Shown here: positions 1 through 10,995 of the stretch, in pieces
How the letters are laid out: every line of letters begins with the position of its first letter
How positions within the stretch are numbered: the stretch's first letter is position 1
Origin: Lethocerus indicus
Lineage: Eukaryota > Arthropoda > Insecta > Hemiptera > Belostomatidae
NCBI GenBank assembly: GCA_019843655.1
Contig: JACDQD010000102.1
Span: 8,503,501 to 8,567,500, forward strand
Direction: 5' to 3'
Length of the DNA stretch: 64,000 nucleotides
Program-made: the position numbers and the translations under genes
Notes under the pieces: generated by a model
The model's input: the letters and a program-made list of their open reading frames with translations, nothing else
What the model was told of the DNA's origin: nothing
Databases searched by the model: none

Positions 1-2755
1 TCAAATGTCTCCCTTTCGTTAATGGAAAACACCGTGGATTGACACTTGTCATAACATTGATGTCCGTGAGCGGGTTGGAAAAGGAGCGGAGATTTATGAA
101 TTCGTAAATCAGTCCGACGTCCCACGTAACTAGCTGTAAATCCTTCCGCGGGCTCCTGACATTTCTGGAGCAAGCCGGATATACACGGCCGGTGAAAAGA
201 TGCAAGAAAATCTAGCCAGGAAAGGATATATGAAATCCGAATTCATAAACTTTCACTCACTTCTATCCGCTAAAATAGATGGAATAGGTATCAAAATATT
301 GCTTCAATTGAACGATTTTTTTATTTATTTATTTCGAGTACCTAGTGTTGAATATGAATTTATTCTTTATTTTTTATGAATTCAGATTTGATGGAACTTG
401 ATTCAAATGAGAAAAGACTGAAATGTAAAAAGTCTGTCCATACGATTTATTTGAATCCATTTGTTCCATTAAAGTTTTATTTTTTCAATAGTTTATATTC
501 AGTTATTCCAGCGGGTTTATTCGTATTCTGTCCGTACCAGAACCTTGTAGTAAATGGCTTCGGCCACTACATTCCTCCTTATTAGATGAGAACGCTACTA
601 CTACTACATTATCCTCACTTATACACTTAATCATTATTACGGTATACATCCTTATAATTATAAGTACAGATGGTCTATCAGAATTTCATCCGAAGACCGT
701 TTTCTGAGTTTTACGAAAAAAAACTCCGTTTACCCTTCGGTGACCCACCAGTAGCGCACATTTACGTTCTTTTCCATTAACTCCCCTACCGTTATTTGAT
801 GGCACGTTCTCGGAAACAGCCCGGGAAATGTCCGAGGGAGAAAAAAGATTTCATTCCGTCGTAAGAAAATAATCGACCGGGGTATTCATTTCTGAACGGA
901 AGAGTGACCTTATGGTCGTTAAGGAGTCGAGAAAATTCCCCCTCGATCCACCTAGTGCTTCGACTATTGCCGTTTCGAGGGCTCACTTAAATGGGCCTTG
1001 AAAACGTTTCCTTTTCCTCCCACCGATAGTGGCCCTTTAAATATACCCCGGGGGTAATTTAATTAACGTATATAATTAGCCTTGGTAGGAGGGCCCTTAA
1101 CCGACCCTTGAATTAACACTCGACAATAAAACGCCTTCATAGTCCAGCGGTTATATATACTTCAATGTACACTGTTTTCCCGACAACCGCCAATGGATTT
1201 TAACTGAAAGGCGCTTTAAGAAGTTGATTTTTTATTTCGCTCTCAATACGGTAATCTTTTATAGGAACCCAGCTTTAGTATATCTTATTAGTCATGCGTG
1301 CGATTACCAGCATAGTGGGAACATCCTCTATAAAATGAAAATAGATTCTAAAAACAGGGATTTTCATTCAGTACAGTCCATAAGTCAAGTATTCATTACG
1401 ACGTATCTCCGGATGGGCAGTGTGCGCTATATTAAAATTATTTCCTCCGTCAATCGAAGCGATTCATTACCAATTTGTTTCAAATGCGTTGTCAAATTTA
1501 CCAAAATTTCATTAAGAATTTCACTTGGTGGGAAATACAGTTAGGAGTCGCTCTGAATTGCACATACTGATAATTAGAGGCTCGTCCGTTCGATAGACCC
1601 GCTCCTCTACCTCCGAAATCGATGTCTACCCTCTGAAATTACGTTAATCGAATTGCCGTTGATAATCGAATCAGTCGGCCGTTAAGATTTTCTTTCGTAT
1701 TCCAATCGGAGGACTATCTGCACAAATAACCCAAAAAAGGGTTTCTAATGACAACGCTTAGAATATATGAGAAGAAACAATAATATGGCTATATTAATTA
1801 ACTTTTCTCCTTCATCTTATACCCGAATTTCCTCTGGTGTGTATTTAGGCGATTGAGAGCCAGATTTTACACAGAAACCATCGAAATATTCATCCCCCAC
1901 TTCAACGACCTATCCCGATTTATTCTCAGGTTGGACGCGAAAGAAAAATGCATAAATAAGTTATGCTCGCGGATCGATGGGGAAGCGTCACAACATCAGG
2001 CCAGCCACTTACACATTCCTTTTGAGCATTCCTCAACCTGATTCGAAACGCCATCTGGAAGTCTGAAAAGAAATATTTGCCGACATTATATTGACAATTT
2101 TTCTGCATCCCTTTCTACTGTTATCAAAGAAAGGCGTCATTAACTTAAAGACAGAATACTATTCTTACGGCGAAAAGACGAATCCGGTTTAAAATAGAAC
2201 CAAATAGGCAAATGTAGACAGAATATATGATATCCAAGCCACCAAAAGATATCTTAAAGATTGTGCAATTATACTTAATATTAATAAAATTGAACGATGC
2301 TTCCTTTTATCCTAATGAAAATCCTAATTATTTTTCCAAAATTACCATATAATTTTTACATAAAATGTAAATTTCTGATGGTTAACCTCAAGATTCAGTG
2401 TCAGTAAGCTTTTTCGAGATTTTGACGAGCCGTGCTGTCTTTTCATTCTTATTTTCATTTAAAGAATTTAATTTTTAAAAGATAGCGAATTTTGTTTCAG
2501 ATAAGGGCATAGTACGTTAGCCTCGTTCAACTAATTCCTAGTTCCGGCCAACATTATTCGCGCGCTTATTAATTAATCAATGAATCGCTATTGTGCTCAC
2601 ACTCCAGCGAAAGGTCCCATGAAAGGACCCCAACGGCCTGCTTTGTGGTCCGCGCCACTGAACTTGTACCAATTGGTCATTCGCACGGTAGTCGGAGGTG
2701 GAGTGAGGCGAATGTTTGTTTAATATTTACCATTTATTCGGTACATCGAACGAGC

Positions 2756-2772
2756 GAGAGAGAGAGAGAGAG
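2756..2772. repeat. (GA)n microsatellite, short
   Basis: A run of alternating G and A, about eight units, flanked on both sides by GAGCGAGC-like sequence. A TATAAAG follows at 2778, but no initiator sits at the right distance from it. Confidence 0.8.
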
Positions 2773-4423
2773 CGAGCTATAAAGAGGGCACAGGCTCAGA
2801 AAATGTGTAAAAGCGGGCGGGTTGGTGGGCGGGTAGTATTTGTTCAGAATTGTTTCCGTTGGTAGCGCCAGCCCTTACGGCCGGCGCCACCGCAGCGCCG
2901 TTCCTGCTCTGTCCACCACAACAAATGTTAATTAGCAGTTGATCATTTAGATCGTGCCAACCGACCCCTGTACACGAGCATTACCGTGTGAAAATGGTCT
3001 GCGGTCGTGAATTGTAGGGGTGGAGCGGGGGTGCCTGTTGTAGCTCGGGGGAAGGGGGTGGAAATGGTACTGGGGTCGGAAACAGAGACCTTTGTTGACG
3101 ATTAACGCTCTCTCTCTCCCTCCATCCCTACACGCGCCCGGATTCGAACATACACACGGCCGGGGATTAATCATGTAAAAAGGTACACGGTGCGGTGGTG
3201 GGTTTGGTGTCGCTTAACGTTGAGGGCGTTTCGGTGTTGTTGTAGAGGCGCGGGGGTAGTTGGTAGAGGTGAGAGCGGATTTTATGAATAATTGATTAAA
3301 AAGAGAAGTAGTGTTCTGCATTCAATGCGACAAACCTGAAAACCCCTCATTGTGAATCGTACACAGTACGGAAATATATACCAATTTACAATTCTAATTA
3401 AGAATATGCTCATTCCTAGTTCTATGTGTAATCACTCTGTGGGTACGACGGTAATAATTCATGACTGGAGCCGAATACCGTACTGCAATATCGGGCCTCA
3501 GACATCTCTAGTTACAGGGCCTATTACCGCCAGGGCATTTTCTATTTTGGTAAATCTTTTTTACCGAATAAACAAAATATTTTTTTCAAAAACGTTGTTA
3601 CGATTTGTACAGCGCTTAAATATTTCATCGCCGTAATAAATGCCGTAATTAAATTGCTCTGGCTAAGATATTTTCGTGTCAGTTTAGATTCACCATCCGT
3701 ATCGGATTCCTAAACCAGGGACGTACGTACAGGACAAATAAACCAAAAATATAAAACAAGAAAAGAAATCACTCTGGCCGCACTGTTTGTCCACTTGGTT
3801 GACAGTGGTGGCCCGCCAGTTGTTTATAAGCATAAATATTATCGCATAAAACGGGGCCGGGTTAGGGGAGCATGTGTCGCGGGTCCCACCCGCTTTTGCT
3901 CTTCTGTATTTTCAGCAAATTTTCCCCTCCCGTCCAAACCGTAACCGGCTCCCCGCCGGTTGCGACCGGCAGGTTTGGTCAGCAAGCAACAATAACGGCC
4001 GGATCAAATTAAATGATTTACCCGGCTCATCCTTCCTCCCCGGTATCGGCCTTCGATTTTTTATCCCCCCGGTTATTTGTCGAAGCGCGGGCCCAGAAAA
4101 AACTGACCTTAGTGCGGGTTTAAATTCGAAAACAGTACAAATGTACCCTACCGGCCAATGTTATTTGAATTACATTCGAAGAGTGTGAAATTAATTTATT
4201 AAACGAAATAATTAACCGAGTCCTTTGGGCAGAGCCAATGAAACGTGAAAACAATTTCAATTGGTCCGCCGCACCCGAATTAGTCCAGTGAACAGATTAT
4301 ACGGTGGTGGGGGTCAAATTATTGTTGAAAGAATTAAAAGGGATCCGACATCTACAAAAAGAAACAGTATATGAATATTTTGAATGAAAATAAAGGGATA
4401 CAAAATTTAATTCGTAATATAAA

Positions 4424-4450
4424 ACGTTATAAGCGTTATAAACGTTATAC
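4424..4450. repeat. Three tandem 9-bp units (NCGTTATAN)
   Basis: ACGTTATAA, GCGTTATAA and ACGTTATAC lie end to end. A related TACGTTATACGT sequence occurs about 300 bp downstream (near 4745). Confidence 0.7.
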
Positions 4451-7400
4451 CATCCTATTATGAGATCTGACATGAGAGAGAGAGTGGTGAATTAAAAACG
4501 CTGATGAAAAGTGTTATTTTACGCTTTGTTGAGCTTAAAACACCGAAGTGAATATAAAAAACGGAATTATAAATAAATATGTGGTTCAAAGCAAATAAAT
4601 AATTGCGAAATAATTTAATTTCGGAAATGTACATTTATGTTTGGTTTTGTTTTACTTTTGTGTTTTTAGTACACGCGGTATTCAACATATTTTCCATATT
4701 GGTTTGATCCCAGTGCATCATCCTATAATTTATTTCAATTTGCTATACGTTATACGTCAAAATCTGTTTAAGGATTCCAAACCTGTTATTATGTTTTAAT
4801 GTTGTTTCTACTAATCAAGTGTTCATTTTTTTAATAGAGTAATTCACACTCTTAGGAGAAACTAACAATCCTCCAAGTAGGGATACAATTCTTGCGTAAT
4901 TCTATCGACAGTGTAGAAATTTTGTTTGTTCCTCGAGTAATGTTGACGCTCACAACATTATGGACAGTAGAGATAATCTTAAGCCAGCTTCCAGCTGTGA
5001 CGGGAATTAGGGGAGAATTAGAATGAGGGGACTGAAGGGTGATTTTAACAGAATTTCTCTCTGCATCCGCTACGGCCAAGAACAGCGCTCTCAAACGGTA
5101 GAAATAAAAATACTTGACGGGGGTTAGTTATTGGAGGATTTGTTGATGGAGCGTCTCCAGAGGAAGCGGAGGATAGGTCTGGGCTCTGCTCAGGCCACTT
5201 CCTGTCACGTGATGTGGCGTGTCAGCTTCGGAAGTCGAGCAGACGGAAGGCCACTGCCGGCGTAACAAGTACCACAAATAACCGCCCGATTTCGTTTCTC
5301 TTCCCCCACCCCCCCCCCCCAGCTCAGGACAGTCGTGCGACTCCCTATTCAAATTTAATTATCAACAGTCGGGCGACGAGCGGAACGGCTCACTTATTTG
5401 AATGAATCCATTTGAACGAGGACTCGGCTCGTCCGCATAAATTCGAGGATTTCCAACGTTCAGGAAATTATTTGTAAACTGTCCGCTGTCGCGAGGGACA
5501 TGCGAACGCCGCTGGAGGGAATATATTTGCGGATTATACGCGGACGCATGACATTGTTCTCATTCGTGAAAAAAAAACCCACGTAACTGAAAATAATAAC
5601 CAAAATTTCGTTATATTTACAGTATACATTTTACCCTTATGGCGACTCGCTTTTCTAGTGTATTTCAAATTCCATACGCTTATGAAAAATTATGGCGGAA
5701 AATGTTAGCGGTTTTCGCGTCTATGATATATCTAGAATAGTCTCAGCGCCTCACTACCGGAGAGATTAAATTATACCGATAATGGCGAGAAGCCGAAAAT
5801 ATTCCAACGAAAGATCGAATCAACAAGTGGAGGCAGAAGATTGCATGAATTAGGCTTGGGAATATTAATTATTAGCCTTGGCTGTTAGGTGTTAGTATCG
5901 CATGCCAAATGTTAGTAATGCTGGCTGAGTAGAGGTAACGATGGAGAGAATCAGTAATAGAACGGAATAAAATCATCTCCTTGGAATTTCCTTACCTTTA
6001 TAAGATTATTAGTGTTGAAAATATCAGTTATTGGCATTGACAGTACATAATGCGCACCAAACTTATTTTTCCTAGGATAATAATTGTTATTTCCCCCACG
6101 TCAAAATCTGGTTAGAATATTCACGTCGTTCTTCTAAAGAATTTCCGGTCGTTGAGTCTCTGATGGCTCATCAAAGAACCGTCGTACCTAATCTTAAACT
6201 CTTTTTAACAATGTTCAAAGTGGAAAATGAAAAGAAAAAGGTCTTGAAGTTCGGCGAAAGGGTTTAATTTTGAATCAGACAATCACAGCCAAATGGGAAA
6301 TTATATTCATTATTACTCGTTTTTAAGACCTGAGTGTATTACCTAATTGTGCTCTAACTCCATTAATATACCAGAGCCATATTGTATGTACCAAGAAGGA
6401 AAATATTTTAAAAGGCATGGTCTGTCATCTTTTTCCTTGGACGGTTTCGGCATCGTCAGTGCCCAATTGCAGGGGCGTTGATGAGGTAACAAGGCGCCTT
6501 CCGTTCAAAAGACAATTATTTTTAGTATACACTTATATACAATTTGGCAAAACCTAAAATTCCATAGTGTAGGCAATGTAATCCAGCTACATTAAACACG
6601 GACACCGATTCTAGGGACCCGGGTGAACTTTCTTAAGAATAACGACGCAGGAATAAATCAGGAATGGGAGAGTTAAAGAGTGTGATCAGAAAGGTTGAGT
6701 GTTAAAAATTATTATTAGCTCTAATGCGAATATTAAGATTTACAATAATGGAAATTACGGGCCGGCATTTAGATATTCCTTTTGAGGGTGTAATGGCCAT
6801 CGTTAGGATCCCATTATCGGTGGTCGTGGGTAGGCGGTGGTGGAAGTGAAGGGGGCCCGAGAGAAATTCGTTTTAATTGCTATCCCCCGCAGAAACTTTT
6901 TGCCCATTTAGCATTTATAAAAGCATTTAACCAAATGGCGTCTATATCTCCGTTATTTTTCGGCCACCGTTATTTTCATAAGAAGACTAAAAAGGGGAGA
7001 CAAAAAAAAAACAGAAAACAAGGAATGGAATTATGCCGATGTTCAGAGTCGAAATCCGTAACTAACTGACCCGGTAACGCCGAGGAATTCAAACTCTTTG
7101 TCTCTGTCTAGATCAGCGAATCAAATTGGAAAACACCTAAAGAAGGAACAAAATATTGTAAGGAACTTCATTTTGGTAGGTCATCGACTTACGCACTAAG
7201 TAAAGTGTTTCCCTAATAGCGTGATCCGACAGGTCCTCCCGACCGCGATCAGGTCTACTACTATCATTTATAGTATTATATTTTATTTAAGTTTTCATTT
7301 TGTGTTCGCATCTTCCCAGTAGGAGCCCATTAAACAATGGAGTGATATGATAAATTGCAGTCGGAGATCTCCACCGTGTGGTGGCGGCGGCCTAATCAGC

Positions 7401-7714
7401 TCACGACACGTGAATACCGCATAATGGGGCCCTCGGAGGTGGCGGCGGCGCTGGAACCGGCGGGGTGCGGTTAGGAATAAAAAGAGAATCAAGAAGGGGT
7501 AGAGGGGGAGTTAAAAAAAACTTCCGATACGGTTCGGGGTGGTTGGGAGGGGTTAAAACTGTTTTAATTACGGCAATAGAATCGTGTGGCGGACGCGGAG
7601 GGCCGAAAGAAAGGGAGAAAAAAATATGATCGTGTATATGCAAAATGATTGAACACGGCCTCTCATCATCGGTGGGGGCGACGGTGGCGGGGGAAACATG
7701 CGAGGGCGAAATCA

Positions 7715-7741
7715 GGGGGTTGGGTGGTCGGGGCGGGTGGG
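7715..7741 (+). other. G-quadruplex motif
   Basis: Five G-tracts (5, 3, 4, 3 and 3 G) are separated by loops of 2, 5, 1 and 1 bases, so the canonical four-tract pattern is met with one tract to spare. It lies in a GC-rich island. Confidence 0.6.
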
Positions 7742-8658
7742 CTCCGCACTATAATTATAGGGCGACACACTGCCAGTGGGGCCCACATGTCCCCCCGCTG
7801 GTCGATAGACTCCCAATGAGATTCAGAGACCCCGATTAGCCCCAGGTCTCGATAAGGGAACCGCCACCGCCCCCGCCCACACCCCCGCCACACCATCACC
7901 ATAAATGAGAGGTTGCGGGCGGTGATTTATTTAAAATATCCTCCCATCGACCGGTCCCGACGCTAAAATGTACAATTTAAAAAATTGTTTTATTTTTTCC
8001 CCGTTTTTTTTCGGATAGAATCTGGACTAATTTTGTCGTTGGGGTTTAATGCTATATTCTTCTCCAGTCTAAACGATCAGTTTTGAATTAAAAATAATAA
8101 TTGACTTCTAGTAATTCCATTATTCATACGGGACAAAATAAAATCTATTTCTACGTTTGAATATATTTCGAAGAACAATTTTCATATGCAATGATTTTAA
8201 ATTTTGATTAATGCTAATGCGATTGACAAATTGCTATGCTTCCAGATTCCTGACACTTCTCCATTAACCCAAATCGTGCGCTAATTGAGACTCTATATCT
8301 CACTGCAGAAAAATCCCACTTTCATGAAATAAACTATTTAAATCAAATAGATATATAAATAGAATTATCTATTATTCTTATTTTTTAAATTTTAAACAAT
8401 CCAGAGCAATTATGGAAAAGATTAGGAATCGTAATTGAACAAATTGAATTTAAATTTTGAGGTTGGGGATTTCCGGCCTTGGGCGATTAACAATGACACG
8501 GGGAATCGGGCTGTAATTAGCGGGAGGAGGGCTAGGAAATTTCGGTGGGTTTATGAAGGGCCCTACTGTGTGGCGGCAGTAGCCCCCGAGCTATGGCCAC
8601 AAAGTCATAGCCCCAACCGTCCTGACAGCCCTTTGAACTGCGCGCTCTCCGCCTCCAG

Positions 8659-9751
8659 GTGAATCTACCGCCCCCAACACACAAACCGCTACTTCTTACT
8701 TACTCCTGCGCCCCTTTGTGCATCCACTCTGATTACGGCACCGGATCGGATGAATTGTTCCTAGAAGAAAATAAAATTAAAATTTATATTTTGATACAAT
8801 TTCATCTGCGGCACTGTCGGTGCAGCGATCGGAAATTGAAAATGAATGCATTCGTATAACAGTATACACGAAGTAATAAATATCATAATATATTGATAAT
8901 TAGACTGATTTACAATAAAATCCAGTTTTTTTTAGCTTTCTATTGCATTACTGCATATACCAGTTCAGATATGATGATTTTAATCCGCACACAGTTACGG
9001 TTGGCATGTTTTACGAATAGCTGGATGCTGTAATTTATGGAGTGGAAGATCGTTATCAGAAAATATGATCCGTGAATTTTATTCTTTTTCGGGTCAACTG
9101 GAATTTTGTTTTCATTTATAACCACCAACGGTGTAGAGTTTTTAACGGAAAATCGCTAGTTATTTTTAGAAAAGTGTTTTCCCTTATCCGTTGGCTCGCT
9201 CCGCAATATGTGAGGGACAGAAATAACGAGGTAATAACAGTGAGGGGGTGGGCGGACTTATTATAAAAGACAGGGCCCGTTCATTAGGGGTGGTCGAGTG
9301 GCCGCCCGGGGGTCGGCCCCTCAAACCCACCGCAGTTCTCATCCAGGGCCCCCTGATATTGTCTGCCCCCGGGCCATGCTTTGAGCCCTCTGATAATTCC
9401 CCCTCGTGAACTCTGACCTTCTTCTGAACTCCACCGATATTCCGTCCCATCCCGAGTCCCATTTGTATCGATTTAAATGGGGCACGCTTCGGCTACCCAC
9501 CTTCTCCGGTTTAAATTTTATATCTCGGAAAATATATGTGATAATTATATCCGGAAACATAAAATCAAATATCCCATTTGTTGGACGTACAACGTTTTAG
9601 CTTGAAATGTTGCTTCGATGTACCTGAATTTATTTTACATCTTCGAAATCGAATTGTTAAAAATATAGCGTGAAATGATTCGTCATTTGAATTAATTTCA
9701 TTAATATTTTATTAATTAAATTAAATTAATATTTTATTCCTTTTCTTTTAG
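8659..9751 (+). other. Intron sequence leading into the TIA1/Rox8-like exon
   Basis: The stretch is mostly AT-rich, with one GC-rich island at about 9245-9470. It ends in a run of TAAT-rich sequence and the pyrimidine tract and AG (9740-9751) used as acceptor for the exon at 9752. I see no RRM1 exon here. Short open frames on both strands lack protein-like sequence and splice context. Confidence 0.45.
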
Positions 9752-9809
9752 GAGATGAAAGTCAACTATGCAACTTCACCCGGCCTACAACCGAAACAGG
9801 ATACAAGCA
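9752..9809 (+). CDS. Internal exon of a TIA-1/TIAR/Rox8 family RNA-binding protein
   Basis: The 58-nt exon reads EMKVNYATSPGLQPKQDTS plus one extra base, so it starts in phase 0 and ends one base into a codon. A strong pyrimidine tract ending in TTTTAG precedes it and a consensus donor, A|GTAAGT, follows. In TIA-1, TIAR and fly Rox8 the sequence K-E-(V/I)-K-V-N-W-A-T-(T/S)-P closes RRM1 and leads into the linker to RRM2. A boundary before this Glu also fits the vertebrate TIA1 exon layout as I recall it. ATSPG-x-QPK matches the insect form rather than vertebrate ATTPSSQKK. Family members bind U-rich RNA, regulate alternative splicing in the nucleus and form stress granules in the cytoplasm. 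Two oddities: the conserved Trp is Tyr (TAT), and the residue after PG, Asn in Rox8, is Leu. No neighbouring RRM exon was found, so an isolated or duplicated exon cannot be excluded. Confidence 0.75.
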
Positions 9810-10553
9810 GTAAGTCATAATTTGTTACAATACGATTTTGTTTTCTGTAATCAAATTATTTTATAATTAATCTGATATATTTAATTTGATATCTATATAA
9901 AATTCCTGGAAACATTTTATTGGAATATAGAATAGAATGGGAAATAAATAGTATAATTTCATTGGTTAATTTAAAGTAATATAATACTTATATAATTATT
10001 AATATTAGATAAATAAAAACTATTACTTTTATTTCCTTTTAATAATTTTCTGTAATTTTCCAATCATTTATATTATCACCAATCCAGGAACCATTATAAA
10101 AGTTTAAATTATGCTTCTAAATAATGTATATAAATGTATTTTTCATACATCGTAAATGTAGGCAAATACAACAGTTTTTCTGGCATTCGATGCGAACACC
10201 TAACCAAAATAAATGATCTTATTTTACCATCTTACCAGGTGGGTAAAATGGACATTAAACCGAAACATCGGTGGGGGATGGTTGCAAAAAGTGCAATAAA
10301 AATGTCGAATTAATTTAATTAAAAAGTTCACCCAGCCTCCTTATATTAATATAAGAGAGTGCTCTTTCGTCCGCCCCTCCCAGTCTCTTCCTTAAAGCAT
10401 CATCACATCGGGAGAGTTATAAGTTTTTAATTCCTGGTATCGCTGAAATTCTACTTCCAAGGTTAATTATAAAGTTTGGGTGTTGGGGGCGATCTGGGCG
10501 AAATGGTGATGGGGAGGGGGTGTTTTGCAAGGGATCACTCTAGAGTTAGTTAG

Positions 10554-10959
10554 ATGGCAGAAAAGGTGCCCAAAGAAGGCAGGCAGTACCAAAATGTAGA
10601 AGGGGGCCGGCCCCTCCTCTATGGACGATTCCCAGTGTCCAACTTCAAGCCTTATAAATAAGATATAATCAAAAATGAAGCCCACAAAAGAATCCCAACA
10701 CCGGATCCAGAAGACTTCGTCAACCACCATGGGGGAATATAAGTTCAGACGAATCAATCATCTGCTCTCCTACAGCGGAGTAATTAAGAAATGGCAGTCT
10801 GAAAACTTTGCGAGAAAGGTCAATGAACGGGGAAATTAATCTGGAAAGTGACTGTAAAACAAAGAAAACAAATATTTCAAAGACACTATCAAAAAGGCTT
10901 TAAACAAAGAGGATCACAACGAAGAAGCAATCAACGACATGGAAAGTGTAGACAACTAA
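10554..10959 (+). pseudogene. Degenerate coding-like segment, possible transposon or processed-gene remnant
   Basis: This patch is rich in AAG, GAA and CAA triplets and reads as protein in several frames. One frame from ATG 10554 gives MAEKVPKEGRQYQN and on to a stop at 10659, then continues open as DIIKNEAHKRIPTPDPEDFV to a stop at 10740. A second frame from ATG 10675 gives 54 codons to a stop at 10837 (ends KWQSENFARKVNERGN). A third gives KENKYFKDTIKKALNKEDHN from 10861 and ends in the stop at 10957. An A-rich tail follows (about 10960-10995). Frame shifts between pieces, in-frame stops and the A-rich end suggest a decayed retroposed or transposon gene. I do not recognise the protein. Chance remains possible, because each piece is short. 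Confidence 0.3.
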
Positions 10960-10995
10960 GAAAAAATTTTAGTTACTTAAAAAAAACTTAAAACA

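Larger units (their letters stand above)
1..8658. other. Noncoding region upstream of the exon, AT-rich with GC-rich islands
   Basis: I found no gene. GC- and CpG-rich islands lie at about 2810-3270, 3860-4100, 5130-5330 and 7360-7930, with AT-rich DNA between them. The region holds a short GA run at 2756-2772, a C-rich tract at 5303-5320, the 9-bp tandem repeat at 4424-4450 and a G-quadruplex motif at 7715-7741. The RRM1 exon expected 5' of the exon at 9752 was looked for and not found. No open frame exceeds about 106 codons and none looks like a known domain. Confidence 0.5.

Noticed and set aside
2756..2800. GA run followed by TATAAAG as a promoter
   Set aside because: No initiator lies about 30 bases downstream and no gene follows in the sequence.
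3120..3165. tRNA-like B box (TTCGAATCC) on the minus strand
   Set aside because: No A box or cloverleaf could be formed with the upstream sequence.
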